This document shows, one piece after another, positions 1-9,818 of a stretch of 64,000 nt of DNA. The notes beneath the pieces were generated by a model. It saw only the letters and a program-made list of their open reading frames with translations, ran no database searches and was not told the DNA's origin. Position 1 is the stretch's first letter. Each line of letters starts with the position of its first letter. The position numbers were made by a program, and so were the translations under genes. Origin of the DNA: Ignavibacteriales bacterium (lineage in GTDB: Bacteria; Bacteroidota; Ignavibacteria; Ignavibacteriales; Melioribacteraceae); contig JACKAB010000007.1 of NCBI GenBank assembly GCA_020635285.1, positions 372,001 through 436,000 of the forward strand. The letters are read 5' to 3'.

Positions 1-40
1 CTACTTAAAAGTTTGAAAAATTAGTAATTATTTTAAGGGC

Positions 41-1036
41 TTAAGAACTCGAAAGAGCTTCATAATCGGCAATAATTTTATCAATCAAATCATTTGTTTC
101 TTGCTTTATTGTTTGTCTGCTAGGATCTGTTTCAAACCAATTTACTGTTGCTTGTATAGCTTTCTTAAATGGTATTGTGGCAGTAAATCCGGGAACAAAT
201 CTTTTGATTTTTGTATTATCGAAAATCACACTATGAGCCTTATCGCCAAGTAATCCCCCGACTAAATTTTCATCATATTTTACAAGAAAGTCAGATGGAA
301 TATGAACAATATTTGCTTTCTTTCCAACAGCTTCTGCAACTGCCTCGTGAATTTGATTCCATGTTAATAATTCATCAGAGGTTATATGGAAAGATTCTCC
401 AATGGTTTGTTGGTGTCCGAGCAGACCAATAAATCCTTTTGCAAAATCCTTTGCATGCATAATTGTCCATAGAGAGGTTCCATCACCATGAACAATAATC
501 TTTTTCCCCTTCTTAATACGGTCTACAATTGTATACTCTTGCCATCCGCCAATTGGTAAAGGAATTACTGTATCAAAAGTTAAAGAAGGTCGTACAATTG
601 TGATTGGGAAGTCTGAATCACGATATGCTTTTGATAAAATATTCTCGCATTCAATTTTATCTCTTGAATATTGCCAAAAGGGGTTTTTGAGTGGAGTTGA
701 TTCAGTAATAAATGGAGAGGCTGGGGGTTTTTGATATGCTGAAGCAGAGCTTATAAAAATATATTGCTTAGTTTTTCCTCGAAAAAGTTTGATATCATTT
801 TCGACATCATTTGGTTTAAAAGCGATCCAATTTACCACAACATCCCATTGATGGTCTTGCAGAATTTTACTGCAATTAGCAAAATCAGAAATATCACCTA
901 AAATAACTTTACTTCCATTAATTTTAACTTTTCTATTTCCTCTATTAAAAAGATAAAGATCAATTCCATTTTTAATACATAATTTGCTGACTTCTGTGCT
1001 TATGTTTCCAGATCCGCCGATGAATAAAACCTTCAA
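41..1036 (-). CDS. NAD-dependent epimerase/dehydratase family protein (extended/atypical SDR)
   Basis: This is a 331-residue Rossmann-fold protein. The N-terminal beta-alpha-beta motif carries a GGSGNIS glycine-rich loop at residues 8-14, and a YSRDK motif (Y-x3-K) fits the SDR catalytic tyrosine and lysine. An FISSASAY stretch before it fits the catalytic serine strand. Length and layout match sugar-nucleotide epimerase or isoflavone-reductase-like SDRs, but the substrate cannot be read from the sequence. It is transcribed divergently from zwf across a 138-bp gap and has no operon partner inside the window. The ATG at the minus-strand end puts the cofactor loop directly at the N-terminus, so the start is secure. 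Confidence 0.85.
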   Translation of the reverse strand: MKVLFIGGSGNISTEVSKLCIKNGIDLYLFNRGNRKVKINGSKVILGDISDFANCSKILQDHQWDVVVNWIAFKPNDVENDIKLFRGKTKQYIFISSASAYQKPPASPFITESTPLKNPFWQYSRDKIECENILSKAYRDSDFPITIVRPSLTFDTVIPLPIGGWQEYTIVDRIKKGKKIIVHGDGTSLWTIMHAKDFAKGFIGLLGHQQTIGESFHITSDELLTWNQIHEAVAEAVGKKANIVHIPSDFLVKYDENLVGGLLGDKAHSVIFDNTKIKRFVPGFTATIPFKKAIQATVNWFETDPSRQTIKQETNDLIDKIIADYEALSSS

Positions 1037-1174
1037 GTTTATCTCCAGTAATAATTTTTATTTTATAATATAATAATATTTTAGTGAATGTTATTTACAT
1101 AAAAAGCAATTGTAAAAAAACAAAAATAATTTAGATATATTAGAACTCAATATTATGAAAAATGGAAAAACTAA

Positions 1175-2701
1175 ATGCATAAACCACAAAATTTAATCCT
1201 TGTTATATTCGGCGCATCTGGAGATTTAACAAAGCGTAAACTTATGCCTGCATTGATTCATTTGTATCTTCAAAATTTATTGCCGGAAAGTTTTGCAATT
1301 CTTGGCGTAAGCAGAACAGAATTTTCGGATGAATCTTTTAGAAAATTAATATTTGAAAGTATCAAAGAGTTTAATGAAAACGATGAAATTCAAGATGATT
1401 TAATTAATAACTTCACAAAAAATTTATATTACCAACCAATTGATACTGCTGATTCAAAAGAGTATGCAAAAATTAAGACAAGATTGAATGAACTGAATGA
1501 GAAATTGAATACAAATGAAAATTTTATTTTTTATTTATCAACCCCGCCAAGTTTATATGAAGTAATTCCAAATAATCTTGTGAAGCATGGTTTAAACAAA
1601 AACGAAGCAGGATGGAGAAGAATAGTAATTGAGAAACCATTTGGTTATGATTTAGAATCGGCAATTAGATTAAATGAAAAATTATTGCAAGATTATAGCG
1701 AAGATCAAATATATAGAATAGATCATTTCTTGGGGAAAGAAACGGTTCAAAATTTATTGGTAACACGATTCTCAAATGGAATTTATGAGCCGTTGTGGAA
1801 TAGAAACTTTATTGATCATGTTGAAATTACTTCTGCAGAAAGTCTGGGCGTTGAAAATAGAGGCGGATATTATGATAAGTCAGGTGCTTTAAGAGATATG
1901 GTCCAAAATCATTTACTACAAATGGTTGGATTAGTTGCAATGGAACCTCCGTCCTCGTTGGATTCAAGAGCAATTAGAAATGAAACATTAAAAGTTTTTC
2001 AATCACTTAGACCAATACAACCCGAAGAAGTAGATCAAGTTGCAATTAGAGGACAATATGTTGCCTCAAAAATTAAAAATGAAGATGTACCAGGATATCG
2101 AGAAGAAGAAGGTGTCGACCCAAATTCAAAGACAGAAACTTATGCGGCAATAAAATTTTATATTGATAATTGGCGTTGGGGCGGCGTTCCGTTTTATATA
2201 AGAACTGGTAAACGCTTGCCCACAAAGGTTACGGAGATTGTTATCCACTTTAAACAAACTCCGCATTATTTGTTTACCAAAAAAAATGGATCAGAAGCAT
2301 GTAATCAGTTGATAATTCGAATTCAACCGGATGAAGGAATTTTATTAAAGTTTGGTATGAAAGTTCCAGGTTCTGGTTACAATGTTCAAAATGTAAATAT
2401 GGATTTTCATTATAGTGATTTATCAAATGTGAAATTGCCAACGGCTTATGAACGACTGCTGCTTGATGCTATGCTAGGCGACTCAACTTTATTCTCAAGA
2501 GGAGACGCAGTTGAAGAAGCTTGGAAATTTCTTGCTCCAATTCAGAAAGCATGGGAAAGTGATAATAATATAAAAGTTTATGGTTATCCCGCAGGTACTT
2601 GGGGACCAGAAAATGCAGATGCACTAATTGAAAATAAAAATACTACTTGGCGCTATCCCTGTAAAAATTTGACAGGGGATGGATTGTATTGCGAATTATA
2701 A
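1175..2701 (+). CDS. zwf: Glucose-6-phosphate 1-dehydrogenase
   Basis: This enzyme oxidises glucose 6-phosphate to 6-phosphoglucono-1,5-lactone with NAD(P)+ and is the entry step of the oxidative pentose phosphate pathway in the cytoplasm. The 508 residues match the family's usual length. The N-terminus has the dinucleotide loop GASGDLTKRKL, and the active-site signature RIDHFLGKE is present, with the catalytic histidine and substrate-binding lysine. The C-terminal substrate and dimer region is complete (YERLLLDAMLGD). The next gene, 84 bp downstream on the same strand, is the lactonase that hydrolyses its product, so the two probably form one transcript. No frame disruption was seen. Confidence 0.97.
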   Translation: MHKPQNLILVIFGASGDLTKRKLMPALIHLYLQNLLPESFAILGVSRTEFSDESFRKLIFESIKEFNENDEIQDDLINNFTKNLYYQPIDTADSKEYAKIKTRLNELNEKLNTNENFIFYLSTPPSLYEVIPNNLVKHGLNKNEAGWRRIVIEKPFGYDLESAIRLNEKLLQDYSEDQIYRIDHFLGKETVQNLLVTRFSNGIYEPLWNRNFIDHVEITSAESLGVENRGGYYDKSGALRDMVQNHLLQMVGLVAMEPPSSLDSRAIRNETLKVFQSLRPIQPEEVDQVAIRGQYVASKIKNEDVPGYREEEGVDPNSKTETYAAIKFYIDNWRWGGVPFYIRTGKRLPTKVTEIVIHFKQTPHYLFTKKNGSEACNQLIIRIQPDEGILLKFGMKVPGSGYNVQNVNMDFHYSDLSNVKLPTAYERLLLDAMLGDSTLFSRGDAVEEAWKFLAPIQKAWESDNNIKVYGYPAGTWGPENADALIENKNTTWRYPCKNLTGDGLYCEL

Positions 2702-2785
2702 AAAATAGGCAAAAAAACAATATTCAATTACTAACAAAGAATTTCCTATTCCCAAAATTTTATAAAAAAGTTATTAAATAAATCT

Positions 2786-3514
2786 ATGATTAAAATATTC
2801 CCAACACCGAAAGAAACAGTTAAAAAGTTTGCTGAAGAATTGAAACTATTAATTGATAAAAGTTCATCTAAAAAGAAATTTTTTTATATTGCTCTTTCTG
2901 GAGGAAGTACACCTAAGTTATTATTTAAAGAGTTAAAGAAGAATTATCTAGAAAGTATTAATTGGCAGTTCGTCCATATTTTTTGGGGAGATGAACGATG
3001 TGTTGTACCAGAAAGTGATGAAAGCAATTTTGGAGTTGCTCAAAAATTATTATTAAGTAAAATTAAAATTCCCAAAGAAAACATTCACAGAATTAAAGGC
3101 GAAGATAAACCTAATACAGAAGCAAGAAGGTACTCCGGAGAAATTATGATGAATGTCCCATCAAAAAATAATATGCCCAAATTTGATTTAATTATTTTGG
3201 GATTGGGAACGGACGGACATACAGCCTCAATATTTCCAAATCAAATAAAATTATTTGATTCAGAAAATTATTGTGATGTGGCAGTTCAGCCAAAAACCAG
3301 ACAGAAGAGAATAACTATTACCGGAAAAGTTATTAACAATTCAGAGAATATTTATTTTTTAGTAACGGGAAAAGAAAAATCAGAAGTAGTTGCGGAGATA
3401 CTTAATAAAAAAGGGAATTATAAAAAGCATCCGGCGTCGTATGTTGTTCCAACTTGGGGAAATGTAAAGTGGTACTTAGATAAAGCTTCATCACAAATGA
3501 TTGAATCCACATAA
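2786..3514 (+). CDS. pgl: 6-phosphogluconolactonase
   Basis: The protein hydrolyses 6-phosphogluconolactone to 6-phosphogluconate, the second step of the oxidative pentose phosphate pathway. Its 242 residues match the SugarP_isomerase/DevB-type family. Typical motifs are ALSGGSTPK near residue 38, the WGDERCVVPESDESN block with the conserved WxDER-type motif, and LGLGTDGHTASIFP with the active-site aspartate and histidine. It follows zwf by 84 bp on the same strand. No gnd gene follows; the next gene encodes an unrelated lipoprotein. Base composition matches its neighbours. Confidence 0.95.
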   Translation: MIKIFPTPKETVKKFAEELKLLIDKSSSKKKFFYIALSGGSTPKLLFKELKKNYLESINWQFVHIFWGDERCVVPESDESNFGVAQKLLLSKIKIPKENIHRIKGEDKPNTEARRYSGEIMMNVPSKNNMPKFDLIILGLGTDGHTASIFPNQIKLFDSENYCDVAVQPKTRQKRITITGKVINNSENIYFLVTGKEKSEVVAEILNKKGNYKKHPASYVVPTWGNVKWYLDKASSQMIEST

Positions 3515-3589
3515 TTTTGCAATTGTTTATAAATTAAAATTATTTTATTATTGATTAACACTAATAATTAAAGAAAGTTAGAGGAAGCT

Positions 3590-4045
3590 ATGAAGAATTT
3601 TATATATAAAAGCGGTTTATTATTTTTATCAATTCTTATTTTATCATTAATGCAAATTTCTTGTAGTGATGATAGTTCAACTGGTCCAAAGGAAGAAGGT
3701 GATCTTGTTATTGATCAAGACTTAGTCGGCACTTGGGAGTTAACAAAAATAATTGCAAAATTTGGAACAACACCTTTAGAATTGACTCCGGAGCAAGCCG
3801 GAATTTCAAATACAGTAACGTTTGAGGAAGATCTTTCTTTTGAATCTACTTCAACAGAAGGTGATACAACAACTGTTGATCTGGGAACTTGGGGAACAAA
3901 TAATGGAATATTAACAATTACAATTAACGGAGAAGAACCCGAAACTTCACCCTATTCTATTGTTGGAAATGTTGCAACAATTCAATCAACAGTTCCTTAT
4001 CAAGGTCTTGAAATTAATGCTGATTTAGAATTTACAAAGCAGTAG
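3590..4045 (+). CDS. Lipocalin-like lipoprotein
   Basis: This is a 151-residue predicted lipoprotein. A hydrophobic signal of about 20 residues ends in a lipobox with the acylated cysteine in ISCSDDSS. The mature part starts with LVGTWELTKI, the typical first strand of lipocalin-like domains in Bacteroidota lipoproteins. It then runs as short beta strands (TVTFEEDLSFE, GTWGTNNGILTI) to a strand-rich end. An AGAGG ribosome site lies just before the ATG. It sits between pgl and the convergent TonB receptor gene, and no ligand or partner can be inferred. The lipocalin-like call rests on the GTW motif and predicted beta content. Confidence 0.75.
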   Translation: MKNFIYKSGLLFLSILILSLMQISCSDDSSTGPKEEGDLVIDQDLVGTWELTKIIAKFGTTPLELTPEQAGISNTVTFEEDLSFESTSTEGDTTTVDLGTWGTNNGILTITINGEEPETSPYSIVGNVATIQSTVPYQGLEINADLEFTKQ

Positions 4046-4050
4046 TATAA

Positions 4051-6214
4051 TTAAAATATAAATTCTGCACTTAGGGAGAAATTTCTTATTGGTGCAATGT
4101 TTCCAATTAGCTCAACATAATAGTAGTTAAATAAATTTGTAACATTAAGAAATATTCTTCCGGGAATATTTTGTGAAAATAGATTTACTCCTAATCTTAC
4201 ATCAAGAACAATTATGTCAACTCGTTCATTTCCATCTGGCACAAGTCCTAAATCAACGAGTTCATTATCTATTTTTTCTACCCTGCTCATATATCGAAAA
4301 TCAAATCCGGTCTCAAAAATATTGTTACTATAATTTAATCCTAATATTGCATTTTGTTTTGGTCGATATTTTAAGCTAATATTTTTATCAACATCAATTG
4401 CCCACAAATAATTGTAACCTAAATTCATGGTTAAATGTTGTGGTATTATTGAAGTTGTTGTGTTTATGTCAACTCCTTGTATTCTGGCACGAGTAAGATT
4501 ATTAAAAAAAAGTTGACCATCAGCAGGATCAAATCCGGGTTCAATCATATCAAAAAATTCATTGTTAAAAATTGCTAAATCAAAAGAAACCACGTTATAA
4601 AAATTGTGATTAACTCCAACTTCCATTGAATAACTTGTTTCTGATTTTAAATTTGGATTTGGCTTAACTGTTACCCCGCTAGTTGTGGTTGAGGTAAATG
4701 CTTCGGCTAAACTTGGGGATCTAAATCCTTTACCAATCGATGCTCTTACATAAGTATTCTCATCATATTTATAATTAATTCCTAATTTTGGGGAAAAAGA
4801 ATATTCGCTTTTTAAGTTTTCCAGCTTAGTATTATCAAACCTAAGTCCAAAAGATAAATTTAGTGGAGTTATAATTTTATAATCTAACTGAGAAAACATA
4901 CCAATGGTATTTGCAATTCTATTTCCAAATATTGTAGATCCAATATCATTGTGCTGAAACTCAATGCCAGAAACTATATTAGCATTTTCCGAGTGATTAT
5001 AATTAGCTCTCAATTCTGATCTGTAAAGACGGCTGGAAGATTTGTTATTTCCTTCTGATTGATCTTTCCAATAACTTATATAAACGCTTGGAATAAATGA
5101 GATATATAATTTTTCATTGTAGATATGTTTTAAATTAATTCCCATTATCGTTCTATCAGATTTTACTGATTGACCTAAATCTGTATCGGGTGGAATTAAA
5201 GCATTTCCTAAATCCTTCCAATAAATAAATGTGCCTTTTTCTCTTGTGTATCCTGTTCCCCAAAATGATAGTGTTGTGGATTCTGAAAAATTATAGTTGG
5301 CTTTTAAGAAAGCAGAATATCTTAATTGGTCATCATTTTTTCTATAGCTTAAATCTTCTAATCTTGATAATGATACAGACAAACTTAATTTGCCTATTGA
5401 TTGCGAATGTGAAATTGATTGGCTATTGAAACTCAATGTTTTATTTGTCCATTGCCATTCATCAAAAGTTGGTTTATCATAAATCCCACCTTGAAGTTTA
5501 ACAAATGTAAGGGATTGGAGGTTATTTCTTTTGTAATGATATTTATAACTCCCCCAATAGCTGATGAACCATAAAGTGAACTGGATGCACCTTTAAGAAT
5601 TTCAATTCTCTCAATATCATTGATTGGAATTAACTCCCAAATTATTTCTCCGGTATCGGGGGTGTAGATTGGAATTCCATCAATTGCAACTAAAAACGTG
5701 TGCCAGCTCCTCTGCTGTATCCACTTGATCCTCTTATACTTATTTGATCTTGAGTCATTGTAATACCAGGGACATATCTAAATGCGTCATCAATTTTTTG
5801 ATAATTTTTATCAGAGAAAATTTTTGAATCAATAACATAGCTGCTTGTAGAAATCTCTCTTAAATCTTGATCAAATTTATTTGCGGAAATAACAAGCTGA
5901 TCATATTGATAACTTGTTGGTGTAAGTTCAATAGTTAATTCTTTTTCATCATTATTTATTTCTATAAAATCTGATAGATAATTTTTATAACCAATCATAC
6001 TCGCTTTAATTGTGTATTTCCCATTCTTAATTTTAACTACTTTAAACTTTCCATCGGAATTAGTAGCAGTGCCGAGTAAAGTGCCTTCAATAATTATATT
6101 TGCTCCAATAAGTGGATTACCTAGATTATCCTTCACAACTCCATTTAATGTTCCGGTTTGGGCATACAGAAAAATATTTATTGAAAAGAGTATAAGTGTT
6201 AAAATTTTTTTCAT
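4051..6214 (-). pseudogene. TonB-dependent outer-membrane receptor, frameshifted in two places
   Basis: This is one receptor gene of about 720 codons broken by two indels. The intact N-terminal part (5690-6214) has a signal peptide, a carboxypeptidase-regulatory-like domain (GVVKDNLGNPLIGANI) and the start of the plug (VPGITMTQDQISIRG). Adding one base in the A-run at 5692-5696 continues the plug as FLVAIDGIPIYTPDTG and IERIEILKGASSSLYGSSAIGG. Adding one base in the T-run at 5529-5532 then joins it to the barrel, which ends in the aromatic-terminated strand SAEFIF at 4051. Both fixes are homopolymer lengths and the protein is coherent, so sequencing error is likelier than decay. The lipoprotein gene lies just upstream. 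The transported substrate is unknown. Confidence 0.85.
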
Positions 6215-6225
6215 TAAAAATTGTC

Positions 6226-6771
6226 TTAATTGTTTTGTAAAAAGGCTTTTAGTTTGTTTAATAATTCAATACCGCCCGGTGGTTGTGGAGGTGGATTGTT
6301 AAAATCACAAATTATGTTTACATCGGTTACAAAAGTTGCTTCGGGAATAACTAATTTACCAGGTTGACTTAAATCATCATTTAAGTAATAAACTCCAACT
6401 ATAAACCAATCTTCTCTGTTAAGCGTTATAATATTTTTTTTTGATTGCGCAACAGCTAAATAGGCATATTCTCCTGCTTCAACATTATTTATTAGAGGAT
6501 TATCATTTGTGCTGTAATCAAAAAGTTGATTTCCACTTGGAATAGTATCACTAACGTATTTAAGATTAAAAACATTAAAATCATCTTTTGATAACAAAGG
6601 AGTTTTGAACAAAACTACAAGTGTCTGATTGATGCTTTTATCCCAATCACCAAGAAAATTTATGGTTCCACTAAACCCAACTTTTGGTTCAGCCATCTCT
6701 GGGGATAAGCCTTTATCGCAAGAAAATAGTAACAAAGAAATTACAACTATTTTTATAAATGGAGTTCGCAT
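6226..6771 (-). CDS. Small lipoprotein upstream of the TonB receptor
   Basis: This is a predicted lipoprotein of about 181 residues. I place the start at the ATG at 6769-6771, because it gives a compact signal peptide (MRTPFIKIVVISLLLFSC) with the acylated cysteine at residue 18; an in-frame ATG 42 bases upstream would add a poor extension. The mature part has predicted beta strands and a proline-rich stretch near the end (NPPPQPPGG). It ends 11 bp before the TonB receptor start, so the two are probably cotranscribed, and it may be a surface partner of the receptor. I do not recognise a named family. Confidence 0.65.
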   Translation of the reverse strand: MRTPFIKIVVISLLLFSCDKGLSPEMAEPKVGFSGTINFLGDWDKSINQTLVVLFKTPLLSKDDFNVFNLKYVSDTIPSGNQLFDYSTNDNPLINNVEAGEYAYLAVAQSKKNIITLNREDWFIVGVYYLNDDLSQPGKLVIPEATFVTDVNIICDFNNPPPQPPGGIELLNKLKAFLQNN

Positions 6772-6837
6772 AAACAAAAGATAATAAGGGTAGGACAAAT
6801 AAACAATATGCAATTATTAAAGAGATTAGAAAATTAT

Positions 6838-7758
6838 TTAAAGTACTCTAAAATGTTTTAAAACTCTTAATGCGCGCAAAGTATTCCAACGACTTGGTTG
6901 ACCGGGCTTTTCCATTTCAAAGTGAACTTTGCCTGGATGTTTAGCTTGTAATTTCCAAACTCCATTTGAATCTCTTTTTGATAATATCAACTCAAGAGCA
7001 TCGTTCATTCTTGAATCATAAGGAACTTTTGCATATTGAAAAAAATCTAAGCAGCGAAGAATATCATATTTCCATCGTGGTGGATAAGGCATTCTTGTAA
7101 AACTTGGTTTAATTATTTTGCCGGTCTTATCGGATTTGTATAATTTGTGCTTAAGTATAAATTCAATGGCTTCGTATTCTACTTTCCTAATTTGTTGAAT
7201 TTTATAAGTATAATTCTTTATTCTAAACTCGAACAATCCTTCCAAAACGGATAGAGTAGTATGTAGTGAACTATGAACAGCCCCTATTCTGGTAGAATGA
7301 CAATTAAATCCGCCATCATTCATTTGATTATCTAATAAGTAATCAACTATTGATTTTAGATTATTTTCATTTGATTTGAAATATGAAGCATAGTTTAAAA
7401 CCATTCCATTTATGCAAATATCTTCGCTTACGATATTATGCTTTGAGTCGTTTTCTCTTAACATTTCATTATTTAGTACTTTTTCAATAATGTTTTGAAT
7501 TTTCTTGGTCTTTGGAGAAATACAAAGATTCTTTAAGTCTAATAAAGTGTAATGTGTTGAAATCCATTTGGGTTGATAAAATCCAAAACCCCAATGCCCA
7601 TTTTGATTTTGTAAGGAAAGATATTTAGCTCCCCAACCTTTTTGAGATATTGTTTTTTGTAGAGATTCATTTTCTCCGTTCAACAAGTCGCGATTAACTT
7701 GATATTGAATCGAGGGATCGCCGGCAAGAAGCCATTTGATAATTTTGTCATCAATCAT
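6838..7758 (-). CDS. Squalene-cyclase/prenyltransferase-like alpha-toroid protein
   Basis: This 306-residue protein is built of repeated helices with short QNGHWGFG and NDGGFNCH-type motifs, the QW-like signature of the terpenoid cyclase/prenyltransferase alpha-alpha toroid fold. The N-terminus reads WLLAGDPSIQYQVNRDLL, typical of an uncharacterised prokaryotic branch of this fold. A full-length squalene cyclase is roughly twice as long, and the DXDD catalytic motif is absent, so cyclase activity should not be assumed. It lies 14 bp after rseC on the same strand and may belong to the end of the Rnf transcript. Confidence 0.6.
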   Translation of the reverse strand: MIDDKIIKWLLAGDPSIQYQVNRDLLNGENESLQKTISQKGWGAKYLSLQNQNGHWGFGFYQPKWISTHYTLLDLKNLCISPKTKKIQNIIEKVLNNEMLRENDSKHNIVSEDICINGMVLNYASYFKSNENNLKSIVDYLLDNQMNDGGFNCHSTRIGAVHSSLHTTLSVLEGLFEFRIKNYTYKIQQIRKVEYEAIEFILKHKLYKSDKTGKIIKPSFTRMPYPPRWKYDILRCLDFFQYAKVPYDSRMNDALELILSKRDSNGVWKLQAKHPGKVHFEMEKPGQPSRWNTLRALRVLKHFRVL

Positions 7759-7772
7759 AAGATTTTAGACAA

Positions 7773-8201
7773 TTAATGAATTTTTGAAATTATTACTTTT
7801 GATTTGTCTTTTGATCCATTTTTACCCAATAGAAAAAAGGTATAATAGTAAATTACAACCAAAGCTAAACCAACTAATAATGAATATAACTCAGGTTGTT
7901 TAGAATTAGTAAAAAAGATCATTCCTAAAAAAATAGAGCTTATCAATAATAATAATGGATAAAGATAAATCTTGATGGAAGCGTTCAATAAAGATTTACC
8001 GGAAATTGAAATAGAAACTTTATCCCCTTTAGCAATACCAAGTGAATTATTCACTTTCAATATTCTTGATGAATCTTCTTTTGGTTTGCAAAATAACTTT
8101 GCAGAACATTCCTCGCAATTTTCATTTGCTAGAAGTTCAATTTCCGTAAAACCATTCTCTGATTTTAAGACTATTCCTTGTTCTGTTAGTTGTTCATCCA
8201 T
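7773..8201 (-). CDS. rseC: RseC/SoxR-reducing system family protein
   Basis: This is a 142-residue membrane protein of the RseC family. It has the N-terminal cysteine cluster CEECSAKLFC at about residues 29-38, a beta-rich domain (SLGIAKGDKVSISI) and two hydrophobic helices near residues 75-125. In other bacteria RseC-like proteins work with the Rnf/Rsx complex, for example in reducing SoxR. It starts only 7 bp after the end of rnfB on the same strand, which supports a role with Rnf here. The precise function in this lineage is unknown. Confidence 0.85.
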   Translation of the reverse strand: MDEQLTEQGIVLKSENGFTEIELLANENCEECSAKLFCKPKEDSSRILKVNNSLGIAKGDKVSISISGKSLLNASIKIYLYPLLLLISSIFLGMIFFTNSKQPELYSLLVGLALVVIYYYTFFLLGKNGSKDKSKVIISKIH

Positions 8202-8208
8202 GGGGAAA

Positions 8209-9033
8209 TTAATTTATTATTGTACTTTTATCATTTTCATGCAGCTTTGCAATGGAACCGGTTCTGCATTTCTCAAAGGGTATTTTACTATCATCAAATT
8301 TATCATAATTAATTACAGCTAAATCATTTTCCATTACTACTCCGCCTTCAGAAGGTCTTGCACAAATACCGCAACCCATACAAGCAACCGAACAGACATT
8401 TTTAGATTGTTTTGGATTATCATGATTTTTGCAGAACACAAAAACATTTCTATCAGCTGGATGCATTTCAATTATATTTCTTGGGCAAGCTTTAATGCAC
8501 ATTGAGCAACCGGTACAATTGGCTTCAATTAATTCTGGAATTCCATCTTCGTTCATAAACAAAGCATTAAAAGGACATGCCTCAACGCAATCGCCTCCGC
8601 CAAGGCAGCCGTAGAAACAAAGTTTATCTCCACCGGAAACAAGATGCATTGATTTGCAGTCTAGCGGTCCGTAATATTTAGTCATTTTAGTTGCCGCTTC
8701 ATTAATGCCGCCTTTACATAAAATTCTTGGATAATATTTTATTGTATCATTTACTTCAACGCCCATTATTTCTGCAAGCAATTTTGCCGTTTCAATTCCA
8801 CCAACAGGACAGCCATTTACGTTTACCTTACCTTCAACTAAATTTGTAGCAAAATCATAACAGCCCGCTTTACCGCAAGCCCCACAATTTGCCCCAGGCA
8901 AAACATCATTAATTTTTGCTATTAGTGGATTTTCCTCAACACGCAATTTTTTATCTGCAAATGCTAAGCCCCCAGCAAAGATAAATGCTAATCCTCCCAT
9001 GGTTGCAATTGCTATTATCAGTGTTATATCCAT
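8209..9033 (-). CDS. rnfB: Rnf electron transport complex subunit B
   Basis: RnfB is the ferredoxin-facing iron-sulfur subunit of the Rnf complex. The 274 residues start with a single membrane helix (residues 1-26). The Fe-S domain CGACGKAGC...CPVGG follows near residues 50-80. Two 4Fe-4S ferredoxin motifs come next (CVEACPFNAL and CTGCSMCIKACPRNI), then a further C-terminal cluster CSVACMGCGICARP. Unlike many operons where B precedes C, this gene comes after rnfA, separated from it by a 182-bp gap holding a palindromic repeat. rseC follows after 7 bp. Confidence 0.95.
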   Translation of the reverse strand: MDITLIIAIATMGGLAFIFAGGLAFADKKLRVEENPLIAKINDVLPGANCGACGKAGCYDFATNLVEGKVNVNGCPVGGIETAKLLAEIMGVEVNDTIKYYPRILCKGGINEAATKMTKYYGPLDCKSMHLVSGGDKLCFYGCLGGGDCVEACPFNALFMNEDGIPELIEANCTGCSMCIKACPRNIIEMHPADRNVFVFCKNHDNPKQSKNVCSVACMGCGICARPSEGGVVMENDLAVINYDKFDDSKIPFEKCRTGSIAKLHENDKSTIIN

Positions 9034-9080
9034 AATGTCTTTCGAATATTTTTATAATTTAGCCCAGTTAAAACCATTGC

Positions 9081-9175
9081 TTGTCATCACGACGATTGAA
9101 GTGAGGAGAGATCTTTATTCAAATATTGAGAAAAGATTTCTCTCCCAAAAAAAGCGTGGGATTCTGAAATGACAA
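9081..9175. repeat. Imperfect intergenic palindrome with TTGTCAT/ATGACAA ends
   Basis: The gap between rnfA and rnfB holds an element bounded by TTGTCAT and ATGACAA. Inside it, GAGAGATCTTT can pair with AAAGATTTCTCTC to form a long imperfect hairpin. The same terminal GTCAT/ATGAC signature is seen in intergenic elements at 14499 and 55574, so this looks like a dispersed non-coding repeat. Confidence 0.7.
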
Positions 9176-9215
9176 TATTTATATCTTTGTTAATTCAATT
9201 CAATCTTTCAATCTT

Positions 9216-9794
9216 TCATCCAGAAATCATTCCTGAAAAACCCATAAAAGCCAATGCTAATATACCTGCAATGATTAATGTAATAGGAGCACCTTGAAAT
9301 GGTTTTGGAACATCTGCAATGTCTAACTCTTCCCTAATTCCAGCCATAATAGTTATTGCTAAAGTAAATCCGGCACCGGCTCCTACTCCGTAAAAAATTC
9401 CTTCAATAAATGAATAATCTTTTAAGACAATAAATAAAGCCAAGCCAAGTATTGCACAGTTTGTTGTAATTAATGGAAGAAAAATTCCCAAAGCTCTGTA
9501 TAGTGGCTGACTAATTTTTTTAATAAACATTTCTACAAATTGTACAAGTGATGCAATCACAAGTATAAAAGAAACATACTCTAAAAATTCTAAGTGGAAT
9601 TCAACTAAAATTAAATGATAAATTAGCCAAGTAACAATTGCTGTTATCGTCATTACAAAAGTTGTTGCTAAGCCCATTGAAAATGCGGAAGATATTTTAT
9701 TTGAAACTCCGATAAATGGGCAAATGCCCAAAAAATAGGTTAGCACAAAATTGTTAACAACGGCTGCAGAGAAAAATATTATGAATAGTTCCAT
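9216..9794 (-). CDS. rnfA: Rnf electron transport complex subunit A
   Basis: This is a 192-residue integral membrane protein with six predicted hydrophobic segments, homologous to RnfE and to NqrE. Family landmarks are VVNNFVLTYFLGICPFIGVS near the N-terminus and ITTNCAILGLALF in the middle; the cysteines in these segments are the ones associated with the membrane-embedded iron site in Rnf/Nqr. It lies 24 bp after rnfE. The ATG matches the family start. Confidence 0.95.
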   Translation of the reverse strand: MELFIIFFSAAVVNNFVLTYFLGICPFIGVSNKISSAFSMGLATTFVMTITAIVTWLIYHLILVEFHLEFLEYVSFILVIASLVQFVEMFIKKISQPLYRALGIFLPLITTNCAILGLALFIVLKDYSFIEGIFYGVGAGAGFTLAITIMAGIREELDIADVPKPFQGAPITLIIAGILALAFMGFSGMISG

Positions 9795-9818
9795 TGAGTA
9801 ATACTCCTGATGAACCTT